From an uncultured Clostridia bacterium (lineage in GTDB: Bacteria; Bacillota; Clostridia; Christensenellales; Borkfalkiaceae): a stretch of DNA of 49,661 nucleotides. Shown in pieces: positions 1-7,082 of the stretch. How positions within the stretch are numbered: position 1 is the stretch's first letter; every line of letters begins with the position of its first letter. The DNA lies in contig CANQWO010000012.1 in NCBI GenBank assembly GCA_947627565.1, positions 1 to 49,661 on the forward strand, read 5' to 3'. Under the pieces are notes generated by a model, which saw nothing but the letters and a program-made list of their open reading frames with translations, had not been told where the DNA came from and did not search any database. A program made the position numbers and the translations under genes.

Positions 1-205
1 TAAAATCTTTCACCTCAAGGGGATGCCCCCTCGTGGTCATATGCGGTATTAGCAGTCATTTCTAACTGTTATCCCCCTGACATGGGCAGGTTGCTCACGT
101 GTTACTCACCCGTCCGCCACTAACGTATTGCTACGTCCGTTCGACTTGCATGTGTTAAGCACGCCGCCAGCGTTCATCCTGAGCCAGAATCAAACTCTTA
201 AGTTT
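1..205 (-). rRNA. rrs: 16S ribosomal RNA, 5' end only (truncated by window edge)
   Basis: The reverse complement carries the universal 5' landmark of bacterial 16S rRNA (AGAGTTTGAT at 198-189, then CTGGCTCAG), followed by the conserved run GAACGCTGGCGGCG, the stretch around AACACATGCAAGTCG and GGCGGACGGGTGAGTAAC. Counting back from E. coli position 8 puts the mature 5' end near 205. Only the first 200 or so nucleotides are present, so the rest of the gene and any 23S/5S lie outside the window to the left. The gene points away from the predicted origin at 23.5 kb, as rRNA operons normally do. The V1/V2 region is present and could serve for placement of the organism. Confidence 0.97.
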
Positions 206-423
206 CATTGCTTAGAATCGACGCAGGCTAATGCGCCGATGGCTCTAACGATATTCGTTATTTTTGCTGACTTTGCTTTGAGTACTATTGTCTCAAAAAA
301 TTGACAGAAACTGCATTTTTGCTCGCTTACAAAAGTGTTACAAAAAATCGTTTCTTTCTTATTCGATTTTTAATCTGCGTTACCGAGCGACAGCCCGGGC
401 TCCCCTCACAGGGTAGCTCGACA
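206..423 (-). other. 16S rRNA leader region
   Basis: This is the transcribed spacer between the rrn promoter and the mature 16S 5' end. It has no credible open reading frame. It is AT-rich with several T-runs and would contain the 5' half of the 16S processing stem, whose partner lies outside the window. Confidence 0.6.
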
Positions 424-453
424 ATTATAACACAGCACTCTGCGCTTTGTCAA
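424..453 (-). promoter_or_regulatory. rrn operon sigma-A promoter
   Basis: On the minus strand a perfect -35 TTGACA (453-448) is followed after 18 bp by a perfect -10 TATAAT (429-424). It lies about 220 bp upstream of the mature 16S end, so the transcript would have a leader of roughly 210 nt (about 417-206). I see no convincing boxA in that leader. No other start site is obvious. Confidence 0.85.
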
Positions 454-648
454 GCATTTTTAGACACATTTTCGGAAATTTTTCGGAATTTTTTCCGAAG
501 CGCTTCCGCCGATGTGCCCCTCGCTTTCGGACAGCTTGTTCATTCTATCACACCAAAATCGGAAAGTCAACTGATTTTCACCGCTTTTTTTTGGATTTTT
601 TGCATTTTTTTCGGCTTTTTTTCGCGTATTTTTTTCGACCACAAGGGA

Positions 649-677
649 TTGTGTTTTTTCGGAAAGTATGCTACAAT
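649..677 (+). promoter_or_regulatory. sigma-A promoter of the small membrane protein gene
   Basis: TTGTGT (649-654), 17 bp spacer, TACAAT (672-677). The predicted start site is near 684, about 26 nt ahead of the ATG at 710. The stretch between the rrn promoter and here (454-648) is a T-rich spacer with no gene that I can support. Confidence 0.7.
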
Positions 678-709
678 AGAGCCGAAAATATACCAGTCGG
701 GAGATTTTT

Positions 710-961
710 ATGAAATACGTCCGCATGATTTCCTGCATCCTTTCCTGCGTCTGCGTGCTGATGTCCGTCGTGCTCGGCGTGCTCTACGGGCTCATGGGAT
801 TCCTCGTTCCCGCGCTGTGCGCCGTCATCTTCGCCGTGATCATGGTCATCGCCAAAAACCGTTCGGAACCCGCGCCGCCGCCCAAGCCCGACTTCATGTA
901 TTCCGACGAGGAGAACGAGGCCATCCGCAAACAGAACGAACAGGACCCGCACGGAAATTGA
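710..961 (+). CDS. small two-helix membrane protein, unknown function
   Basis: An 83-residue protein that I do not recognise. Two hydrophobic segments (about residues 7-22 and 26-47, with a glycine between them) are followed by a charged, proline-rich cytoplasmic-looking tail (PAPPPKPDF) and an acidic end. The start at 710 is supported by GGGAG seven bases upstream and a good sigma-A promoter at 649-677. It is monocistronic: a strong hairpin terminator follows at 1057. It diverges from the rRNA operon. The high-GC third positions match the neighbouring genes, so I take it as real despite its size. No catalytic motif is visible. Confidence 0.65.
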   Translation: MKYVRMISCILSCVCVLMSVVLGVLYGLMGFLVPALCAVIFAVIMVIAKNRSEPAPPPKPDFMYSDEENEAIRKQNEQDPHGN

Positions 962-1056
962 TCTCCGGGAGCGCGATCATTCCGCCCGATTTCCGAATGC
1001 TTGCGCGCGCGCACGCACGCGCGCGTGATTACAATAATAAATTTCTTCCGTACAGA

Positions 1057-1085
1057 CCCCCGCCGGCTCCGCGGGGGCTCTTTTT
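1057..1085 (+). terminator. rho-independent terminator
   Basis: Stem CCCCCGC/GCGGGGG (1057-1063 with 1071-1077), 7-nt loop, then CTCTTTTT. It ends the transcript of the small membrane protein gene and abuts the 3' end of the opposing structured RNA. Confidence 0.8.
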
Positions 1086-1086
1086 C

Positions 1087-1298
1087 AAACGGCGCCGCCG
1101 CATGCAAACAAACGCCTCGAAACAAACGCCATAAAACCGAACAAGGCGCAGATCCCATACGGAACCTACACCTTGTTCAAAGGGGGGGAAAGTTACGTAT
1201 TCCCTCTCGGGAAACGTAGCATAGGAATTGGCGATCTCATAGGCCTTCGACAAATTTCGCCCTTTTTCGCGGCGCGCATTGCCTTCAGCCGTTTTACA
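1087..1298 (-). ncRNA. structured non-coding RNA of about 210 nt (class unassigned; raiA-motif-like or 6S-like candidate)
   Basis: A strong minus-strand promoter (TTGACA 1332-1327, TATAAT 1310-1305) places a start near 1298 with no coding frame downstream. The ends pair: AAACGGC (1294-1288) with GCCGTTT (1093-1087), and just inside GCAATGC with GCATGC (1105-1100) with one bulged A. Inside are three hairpins: GGCGA/TCGCC (1261-1257 with 1234-1230); TACGTTTCCC with GGGAATACGTA (1218-1209 with 1204-1194); and an 18-bp stem (1178-1161 with 1156-1139) closed by a GTAT loop. That last stem is perfect only on the minus strand, because five of its pairs are G-U. The multibranched shape fits raiA-type RNA better than the rod of 6S. 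The class is my inference; the fold is read directly. Confidence 0.65.
1239..1254 (-). repeat. 16-bp sequence, copy 1 (inside the structured RNA)
   Basis: The minus-strand sequence TTTGTCGAAGGCCTAT lies in a loop of the structured RNA. It recurs exactly 315 bp away at 1554-1569, just downstream of the GH43 gene terminator. Confidence 0.7.
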
Positions 1299-1304
1299 TC
1301 TTCT

Positions 1305-1332
1305 ATTATACTCAAAAAAAATCGTTTGTCAA
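1305..1332 (-). promoter_or_regulatory. sigma-A promoter of the structured RNA
   Basis: Perfect -35 TTGACA (1332-1327) and perfect -10 TATAAT (1310-1305) on the minus strand with a 16-bp spacer. There is no ribosome-binding site or credible reading frame downstream, which supports a stable RNA product. Confidence 0.8.
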
Positions 1333-1518
1333 GTGTTTTTGAAAAAAATTTTCTTCTTTTTTAGAAAAAATATTAAAATTCTTCGAATGAATTTCGGAAT
1401 ATCCCCATTGTATTGAAAAAAATTTATTTTGGTACGGCCGCGCCTGAAAAAATATATGCAAATGAGTGCGGAGGGACGGCGTTCCGATCCCGTTTCCCGG
1501 TCCCCCACCCCCTTTGCT

Positions 1519-1538
1519 CCCCCTCCCGAGGGAGGGGG
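1519..1538. repeat. GC-rich palindromic intergenic repeat (CCCTCCC/GGGAGGG type)
   Basis: CCCCCTCCC GA GGGAGGGGG, preceded by CCCCACCCCC and followed by TA. The same element recurs at 18588-18606 and in tandem form at 33313-33526. Apart from this and the 16-mer repeat, the stretch 1333-1564 holds no gene that I can see. Confidence 0.75.
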
Positions 1539-1553
1539 TAGGTGTCCGGCAAA

Positions 1554-1569
1554 ATAGGCCTTCGACAAA
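1554..1569 (-). repeat. 16-bp sequence, copy 2
   Basis: Exact second copy of the 16-mer at 1239-1254, same strand. It begins within the T-run of the terminator at 1565-1591, so a read-through GH43 transcript would carry it. Confidence 0.7.
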
Positions 1570-1591
1570 AAGAGGCGCCCCGCAGGGCGCC
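1565..1591 (-). terminator. terminator downstream of the GH43 gene
   Basis: On the minus strand the stem GGCGCCC/GGGCGCC (1591-1585 with 1580-1574), loop TGCG, is followed by TCTTTTTG. It lies about 105 bp past the GH43 stop codon. Confidence 0.8.
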
Positions 1592-1695
1592 GTCTGAGAT
1601 CCGTTGCGGAAATTCGGTCTGAGATCCGTTGCAGATATTTTTCGTGATACTTGGGAAGTGCCGCAGATGGCCGTTCGCGTTGTTCGCGGGGGCCG

Positions 1696-3201
1696 TCAGA
1701 TGCGGTTCGTGCTGTTCATGAGGAGCGCCATTCCGGAAACGCGCCCCATCGCTGTCACGGTGAGCCCTGCGACGTTCTGGTCGTCGATCCACGCCGGCAT
1801 GACGACGCCGGCATACTGTTCTCCGCCCACTTCGAGGTCGATATAGTGCTCGCCGTACATTCTCCATGTGCCCTTATAGGCGCCGTCGAGCGTGCCGTCT
1901 TTGTGCAGCACGACGCGTTTGGCCCTGACCGTGTCCGCGCCCTGCGTGAAGAGAACGGCTTCGAACTTGCCCGCCGAGATGTTGAGCAGCTCGCTCTCGC
2001 CGACTTCCTGCAGCTCCTCGCACGCATAGCGGTTGCCGTTCATGACGGGCCAGCCGTCGGCGTTGAACGCGTATTGCGAGAGATAGAGATAGTGGAAGTT
2101 GTTGGAGCGCGACATCCCCTTCTCGATGAAATAGTTGGTGCGGCAGTGGTAGGCGATGAGGTTGACGCCGCGGCTCGTCGTAAACATATCGTTGTGGCCG
2201 GGGCAGAAGAAATCGACGGGCGCCTCCTCCCAACGGAACGAGCCGAGCATCTTGTTGCCCGTGCCGATATCGGTGGAGCAGACGAGCTCGTTGCCGTTGA
2301 CGTCGAGATAGGGCCCGAGCGGGCTCTCGCTCCGCCCGCAACGCATATTGTAGACGGAGGACAGGGAGCCGTAGGAGCACATCAGATAGTAGTAATTTTT
2401 CTTGACCCACTTCCCGTCTGCGAGCACGGGCACGTCCCTGTGGTAGCGGACCACGCCGCCCTCGACGGAACCCCGCGCGACGGGCGTGCCGTAATACTGC
2501 GCAAACGAAGCGCGTCCCGCCGCGAAATCGTCGTAGGTCAGCCCGTCCTTGCGGAGCCCCGTGGCGGGATCGAGCTCGATGATGTGGATGCCGAGGCCAT
2601 AGGAGCCGTAGACGAGGAAACTCCTGCCCTCCGCGGCGAAATACTGCGGGTCGATCGCGTTGGGCGTGCGCCAGCCCGCAGGGGTCTTCAAAAGCAGCCC
2701 CGTGCATGTGAACGGGCCCGTGGGCGCATCGGACTTGGCGAGCCCGATACACGATTTCGAGCCGCCGAAATAGCCCGTGAGGCAGAAATAGAGCCAGAAT
2801 TTTCCGTCGCTGCCCTTGACGCAGTTGGGCGCCCAGAAGGACATGGTACCGTCCGTTCTCGTGCAGACGCCGTAGCCCACTTCGCGCGCGGACGTGACGC
2901 ACCAATCGTAGGCCTCCTGCAGGTTGCCGTATTTGCCCCTACCCTCGCCCTTCTTATAATGCGGCGCGATGCCCTCGGTCCGAAAGGCCGCGCCGATATA
3001 CGACCAGTGCAGGAGATCGTCGCTCACGCGGATCTGATAGCCGCCGGGCGCGCCGAACGTGTCGGTCGAATAGGCGTAGAATTTGCCGTCGTGCTCGAGC
3101 AGAGACGGATCGTGCGCACAGCCCTCCTGCCAGGCGGTATAGTCGGCCGTGCGCATCTGTAAGCGGTTGAACCGCGGATTTTTCGGATAATAGAGTGCCA
3201 T
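1696..3201 (-). CDS. glycoside hydrolase family 43 protein (arabinan endo-1,5-alpha-L-arabinosidase-like)
   Basis: A 501-residue cytoplasmic enzyme (no signal peptide) with the GH43 five-bladed propeller signature. The likely triad is Asp31 in AHDPSLL (base), Asp184 in NAIDPQYF (pKa modulator) and Glu247 in SVEGGVV (acid). FWAPNC and CPGHNDMF are further family motifs. The C-terminal part, from about residue 390, is the beta domain typical of arabinanase AbnB-type members. The start at 3201 is chosen for the GGGGGG ribosome-binding site and promoter directly upstream; the frame stays open further upstream but lacks such a site. Lying beside a sugar ABC importer, it probably degrades imported arabino-oligosaccharides. 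The exact linkage and substrate cannot be read from sequence. Confidence 0.85.
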   Translation of the reverse strand: MALYYPKNPRFNRLQMRTADYTAWQEGCAHDPSLLEHDGKFYAYSTDTFGAPGGYQIRVSDDLLHWSYIGAAFRTEGIAPHYKKGEGRGKYGNLQEAYDWCVTSAREVGYGVCTRTDGTMSFWAPNCVKGSDGKFWLYFCLTGYFGGSKSCIGLAKSDAPTGPFTCTGLLLKTPAGWRTPNAIDPQYFAAEGRSFLVYGSYGLGIHIIELDPATGLRKDGLTYDDFAAGRASFAQYYGTPVARGSVEGGVVRYHRDVPVLADGKWVKKNYYYLMCSYGSLSSVYNMRCGRSESPLGPYLDVNGNELVCSTDIGTGNKMLGSFRWEEAPVDFFCPGHNDMFTTSRGVNLIAYHCRTNYFIEKGMSRSNNFHYLYLSQYAFNADGWPVMNGNRYACEELQEVGESELLNISAGKFEAVLFTQGADTVRAKRVVLHKDGTLDGAYKGTWRMYGEHYIDLEVGGEQYAGVVMPAWIDDQNVAGLTVTAMGRVSGMALLMNSTNRI

Positions 3202-3234
3202 GAAATTTCCCCCCAAGCGGCATCTGCCAATATT

Positions 3235-3263
3235 ATTATAGTACAATCCCCGCATGATTTCAA
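3235..3263 (-). promoter_or_regulatory. sigma-A promoter of the GH43 gene
   Basis: Minus strand TTGAAA (3263-3258), 17 bp, TATAAT (3240-3235); start about 30 nt before the ATG. Confidence 0.8.
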
Positions 3264-3359
3264 GGCTTTTGCACAAAAATCGGACAGCAAAAAATCGCGG
3301 CCGAAACGCGCTTTTTTCCGCGGAATGCAAAGTTCTACTTTGATTCGATAGTCCGTTCC

Positions 3360-3388
3360 TTGAAAAAGGCGCAGAGGTATGGTATAAT
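3360..3388 (+). promoter_or_regulatory. sigma-A promoter of the XRE regulator gene
   Basis: TTGAAA (3360-3365), 17 bp, TATAAT (3383-3388). It is back to back with the GH43 promoter: the two -35 boxes are about 96 bp apart, so a regulator bound between them could act on both. Confidence 0.8.
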
Positions 3389-3407
3389 TTCCCCGTTGGG
3401 AGCGGAT

Positions 3408-4595
3408 ATGAACGATTACGGATTCGGCAATTTCATCTTTGAACTTCGGACGGAAAAGGGTCTCTCGCAGAGCGAGCTCGGAAAGATCCTCGGCGTATCC
3501 AACAAGGCGGTGAGCAAGTGGGAGACGGGCGAGGCGAAGCCGCGCGCGGACAAACTCGCGCTGCTTGCGAAGACGCTCGGCGTCACCGTGGAGGAACTGC
3601 TCTGCGGAACGCGCAAGCAGAGCGACAGGGAACAGGGCGAGGAGATCTCCTTCGCGATCGGAATGCTCGCGCGCGAATACAGGCGGGCGAAAACGGGGCT
3701 GCTCGTCTGCATCGTGAGCTTCTTTTCCGCACCCCTTCTCATGCTCCTCGTCATGGGGATCGCCTTTTTGACGGGCGACGTCTATGCCGCCTGGGCGATC
3801 GCGCTCATGGCGGGCAGTACCGTCTTGCACTTCGCGGCGGAGGCGGGCGTCATCGTGAGTTTTATCCTTGCGGGAAAGAGAAAACACCTGCTGTATGCGA
3901 GCTTTCCGAACAGGCGGGACGAGGTCTCCGCGCGCACGCACACCGTCCCGCCCGCGAAAAAGACGGGGAAGCTGGCGCTCATCGTGCTGGGCGGGATCGT
4001 GCTCATGGGGATCGCCGTTGCGACCGTCCTCCGCGTTCTGAAAATCGCAGACGGCGCCGCCGCGGGGATCGTCATCGTCGGGTGCGCGCTCGCGTTCGCG
4101 ATCGGGAATCTCGTGTTCACGCGGCTGTGGATGCGGCGGATCGACAGGCACATGCGGGCGCGCGCATTCGAAAATGCCATACGGGACGCAAAATTTCTGC
4201 TCGAAGTGTGGCTCCCCGACGGGCGCGCCCCGATTTCCGACATCCTGCGCCTCAGAATCGCCGTCTCCTGCTTTTCCCTCCGCGACGACGGGAATTTCCG
4301 CGACTATCTCAACGAGATCACGACGCGCAAATTCGCCTTCGTGAAGAGTTTTTGGAAGTGCGCCGACGCGTTTGCGCAGGGGAACAGAGAGGCGTTTCGC
4401 GCCGAGTACGCCGCATTCCTCACTCTAACGGAGCAGACGGAGAGAAGCACGGCGAAGGCCGCCGCGTTCTACGGGGAACGGGCGCGCCTCCTCTTCGAAC
4501 TGCTGGAGGGAGACGCCGGGGCGAAACAAAAACTTTTGCCCCTGATTCAAAATCCGCGCATGCTCGAATGCATCGAAACATACAACAAGACATGA
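3408..4595 (+). CDS. XRE-family regulator with membrane domain
   Basis: A 395-residue protein with an N-terminal Cro/CI helix-turn-helix (residues 7-65; SQSELGKILGVSNKAVSKWE is the recognition region). Hydrophobic segments follow at about 97-121, 124-155, 188-207 and 216-237, then a soluble alpha-helical C-terminal part. This HTH-plus-membrane arrangement is common in Clostridia, where the DNA-binding head stays tethered to the membrane. The start at 3408 follows TGGGAGCGG. The upstream in-frame ATG-like alternatives would begin before the promoter's start site. It is divergent from the GH43 gene and convergent with the importer operon, so it may control this sugar module, but that is inference from position only. 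Confidence 0.75.
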   Translation: MNDYGFGNFIFELRTEKGLSQSELGKILGVSNKAVSKWETGEAKPRADKLALLAKTLGVTVEELLCGTRKQSDREQGEEISFAIGMLAREYRRAKTGLLVCIVSFFSAPLLMLLVMGIAFLTGDVYAAWAIALMAGSTVLHFAAEAGVIVSFILAGKRKHLLYASFPNRRDEVSARTHTVPPAKKTGKLALIVLGGIVLMGIAVATVLRVLKIADGAAAGIVIVGCALAFAIGNLVFTRLWMRRIDRHMRARAFENAIRDAKFLLEVWLPDGRAPISDILRLRIAVSCFSLRDDGNFRDYLNEITTRKFAFVKSFWKCADAFAQGNREAFRAEYAAFLTLTEQTERSTAKAAAFYGERARLLFELLEGDAGAKQKLLPLIQNPRMLECIETYNKT

Positions 4596-4600
4596 GAAAA

Positions 4601-4625
4601 GGCGCGGCGATATGCCGCGCCTGAT
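4601..4625. terminator. bidirectional terminator
   Basis: Perfect stem GGCGCGGC/GCCGCGCC (4601-4608 with 4614-4621), loop GATAT. T-rich sequence follows on the plus strand (TGATTCTTTTG) and TTTTCTC on the minus strand. It serves the convergent XRE and ABC-permease genes. Confidence 0.8.
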
Positions 4626-4680
4626 TCTTTTGTGTGGTTTTGCAATCCCCCGTGGGAACTGCGGAAGCCGCAATCCGTCC

Positions 4681-5778
4681 TTATTCCTTGGAACCCGTGA
4701 GCATCAAGGAGCCGATGATCAGCTTCTGGAAGCAGGCGAACAGAATGATGACGGGAAGGACGCAGAGCACGGAGGCCGCGATCTGCGGGCCGAGGTTATC
4801 CTGCAATGCGGTACTGCCGCTGACCGTCAACATGTACAGCGCGTGCGGCAAGTTGATTGCAGGGGAATCCTTCGGGATCATGATGTACGATCCCATGTAG
4901 TTGTTCCAGCATCCCATGAAGGAGAGCAGGCCCTGCGCCATGAGAGCGGGCATCGCGAGCGGCAGGATGAACTGACAGAAGATCCTGAAGTATCCCGCGC
5001 CGTCGATCTTCGCCGCCTCGATGATGGAGGTCGGAAGCCCGAACAGGAACTGCCGGATGAAGAATGCCGTCATAATGGAACCGAACATACCCGGAATGAT
5101 GAGCACCAAGCCGTTTTCCTGCCACTTCAACTCGGAATACATAACGAACTGGGTGATCATGATGGAGGGGCCGGGGACCATGATGGCCGCAAGCAGGAAC
5201 ATGAAGACGACGTTCCTGCCGATCCACTGGATCTTCGCGAACGAGAACGCGGCGGACGCGGAGGTGATGACGCCGATCACGACAGGGACGATGGAATAGA
5301 TCAGGTTGTTGATGAGCGCTCTCCAGAACGTGACGTTGATCGTGCCTTGGTTGATCAACGAATCGAACGCGTCGACCAGGAAGTAATGGTAGTTATAGAA
5401 CAGGCCATAGACTTCGCCTTGGGCGTTGGTCGAATGGAGAACGTCGTGCGAAGGCCACCAGACGAGGTCGTAGATGAACTCGTTGCTGGCCGCGGTCGCG
5501 GCAAAGGAGCCCGCGATCATCCACCAGAACGGGTAGACCATGAGGAAGGACCCGAAGAGGAGGACGAGATACGTTGCGATATCCTGCACGAGTTTCGCAC
5601 GCTTTTTGCTGGCGCGGTGCGTCTTGGACGAGATCCCGAAGAAGGCAAGGAGGGCGCCCCATGCATACCGCAGCGGAGAATAATAGGCGCGAAGCTCGGC
5701 GGGCGTCGAAGAACCGGGAAGCGGCGCTTCGGCAGGCTTGTTCAAGTCTTCGTTCTTTACAATTTCTTTTTCAGCCAT
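4681..5778 (-). CDS. carbohydrate ABC transporter permease (MalG type, inner-membrane subunit 2)
   Basis: A 365-residue integral membrane protein of the MalG/MsmG permease family, with about six transmembrane helices. The EAA loop that docks the ATPase is clear (EAAKIDGAGYFRIFCQFILP, late in the protein). An N-terminal cytoplasmic extension of roughly 60 residues, rich in Pro and Glu, precedes the first helix (about 65-90), which is longer than usual. It is the last gene of the importer operon, 14 bp after the partner permease, and ends before a bidirectional terminator. With that permease and the large binding protein upstream it forms a sugar importer. No ATPase gene is present, so a shared MsmX-like ATPase encoded elsewhere is expected. 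Confidence 0.9.
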   Translation of the reverse strand: MAEKEIVKNEDLNKPAEAPLPGSSTPAELRAYYSPLRYAWGALLAFFGISSKTHRASKKRAKLVQDIATYLVLLFGSFLMVYPFWWMIAGSFAATAASNEFIYDLVWWPSHDVLHSTNAQGEVYGLFYNYHYFLVDAFDSLINQGTINVTFWRALINNLIYSIVPVVIGVITSASAAFSFAKIQWIGRNVVFMFLLAAIMVPGPSIMITQFVMYSELKWQENGLVLIIPGMFGSIMTAFFIRQFLFGLPTSIIEAAKIDGAGYFRIFCQFILPLAMPALMAQGLLSFMGCWNNYMGSYIMIPKDSPAINLPHALYMLTVSGSTALQDNLGPQIAASVLCVLPVIILFACFQKLIIGSLMLTGSKE

Positions 5779-5792
5779 TTTCTTCCCCTCCT

Positions 5793-6998
5793 TTAGTCGC
5801 TTCTTCTGCTATCGAGCCAGAACTGGAACAGCGTCAAGACAAAGATGATGACGGCGAGGAACATACCGTAAGCGGCGCCCTTCGAGTAGTAGCCCTGGTT
5901 GATACCGTATCTGTAGATGAGTGCAACGTAGCCGGAGACCGTCGGGAAGCCCGAGCTCGAAGACGAGTTCGAAAGCAGGAGTTCTGGTTCGGCATAGATT
6001 TGCAGACCGCCGATGACGGAAGTGACGATGTTATAGAAAATAACGGGATAGAGGTCGGGCATGGTCACCTTCCAGAAGATCTGCCAACCGTTTGCACCGT
6101 CGATCTGAGCGGCTTCCTTCGTCGCGGCGTTGACGCCGGAAAGACCTGCGACATAGAGAATGATCGTGCCGCCGAGGCCCTTCCAGACCGACATGATGAT
6201 GATGACGGCCTTCGAGAGAAGTCCCTGGCACCAGAACGGGTCATACATGAACGCATTGACTTTGTCCACGCCGAAGACGTCGTTCCAGCTTGCGCCGACG
6301 TTCGTATCTTCGGAAATCCAGATGAAGCCCGTCTTGCCGCCGTAACCTCCCGTCGCGGGATACTTGAACGTCGTGAGGCCCAAAATGCTGTTCATAACGC
6401 CGTTGGAGCGGAACATGATCTTGAACGTGTAGACGATCGCGATGGAACTTGCGACGCAGGGGATGTAATAGAGCACTCTGAAGAGATTGCCGCCCTTGAT
6501 ATCGCGGGACATACAGACCGCAAAGAACACTGCCAGCACCATGCCGATCGGGATACCGATCATATAGAACACGGTGTTGAAGAGATAGCGGCCCATCTCG
6601 TTCATTCTGAGGTCGAGCGTCCCGCCGTTCGGCAAGTCGACGATCTCATGCTTATTGCTCGTGCCGCTTACATAGGTAAACAGCTCTTTATACCAATAGA
6701 ATGCGCCCTCGGGGTGGAACTTAAAGTTCGTAATGGCATCCATAAGGCTGCCCGCGCTGGTGTCGTATGCCGTGAACGAGAGCATGAGCGCGAGAATGAA
6801 AGCGTAGTAGACAAACCAGACCGTACCGATGATGAGCGGCAAGCAGAAGATCCAACCCCAGAGATTATCCTGCAATTTCTGTTGGTTGACGGTATGCTTC
6901 TTCTTGACGGGCTGTACGGCCTCGGCCGGCTTTGCGGAGACTTCGGACTGTTCGGGTTCCGCGGCGCTTTCATTGGAATTGTGAATGATATCTTCCAT
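5793..6998 (-). CDS. carbohydrate ABC transporter permease (MalF/UgpA type, subunit 1)
   Basis: A 401-residue permease. The first helix (about residues 47-75) is followed by a large extracytoplasmic loop (about 80-135) as in MalF-type subunits. The EAA loop appears as EAAQIDGANGWQIFWKVTMP. The N-terminal 45 residues are acidic, low-complexity and cytoplasmic. A further insertion around 205-245 (aromatic, Asp/Gly-rich) is longer than in most family members. It is translated from its own site (AGGAGG before 6998) behind two intercistronic hairpins that separate it from the binding-protein gene. With the downstream permease it would form the translocation pore. Confidence 0.9.
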   Translation of the reverse strand: MEDIIHNSNESAAEPEQSEVSAKPAEAVQPVKKKHTVNQQKLQDNLWGWIFCLPLIIGTVWFVYYAFILALMLSFTAYDTSAGSLMDAITNFKFHPEGAFYWYKELFTYVSGTSNKHEIVDLPNGGTLDLRMNEMGRYLFNTVFYMIGIPIGMVLAVFFAVCMSRDIKGGNLFRVLYYIPCVASSIAIVYTFKIMFRSNGVMNSILGLTTFKYPATGGYGGKTGFIWISEDTNVGASWNDVFGVDKVNAFMYDPFWCQGLLSKAVIIIMSVWKGLGGTIILYVAGLSGVNAATKEAAQIDGANGWQIFWKVTMPDLYPVIFYNIVTSVIGGLQIYAEPELLLSNSSSSSGFPTVSGYVALIYRYGINQGYYSKGAAYGMFLAVIIFVLTLFQFWLDSRRSD

Positions 6999-7025
6999 GA
7001 AATCTCCTCCTTGTTCATATTTCTC

Positions 7026-7067
7026 GGGCGCGGAGCGCCCTTGGGCGCGCCCCGTGCGGGGCGCGCC
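7026..7067 (-). promoter_or_regulatory. tandem intercistronic stem-loops between binding protein and permease genes
   Basis: Two GC-only hairpins lie in the 84-bp gap. The first met on the minus strand is a 10-bp perfect stem (GGCGCGCCCC with its complement, 7067-7058 with 7053-7044, 4-nt loop), then GGGCGC/GCGCCC (7040-7035 with 7031-7026). No U-run follows. By analogy with malE-malF, they likely protect the upstream mRNA from exonucleases or reduce read-through, so that binding protein exceeds permease. Confidence 0.7.
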
Positions 7068-7082
7068 GCGGCGATCGCGTCC

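Noticed and set aside
1029..1568. Two short minus-strand frames both beginning MSKAY
   Set aside because: The shared start comes from the duplicated 16-bp sequence, not from related proteins. One lies within the structured RNA.
1651..3162. A 503-codon plus-strand frame opposite the GH43 gene
   Set aside because: Arg/Ala-rich translation without domain features; the minus strand encodes a clear GH43 with promoter and ribosome-binding site.
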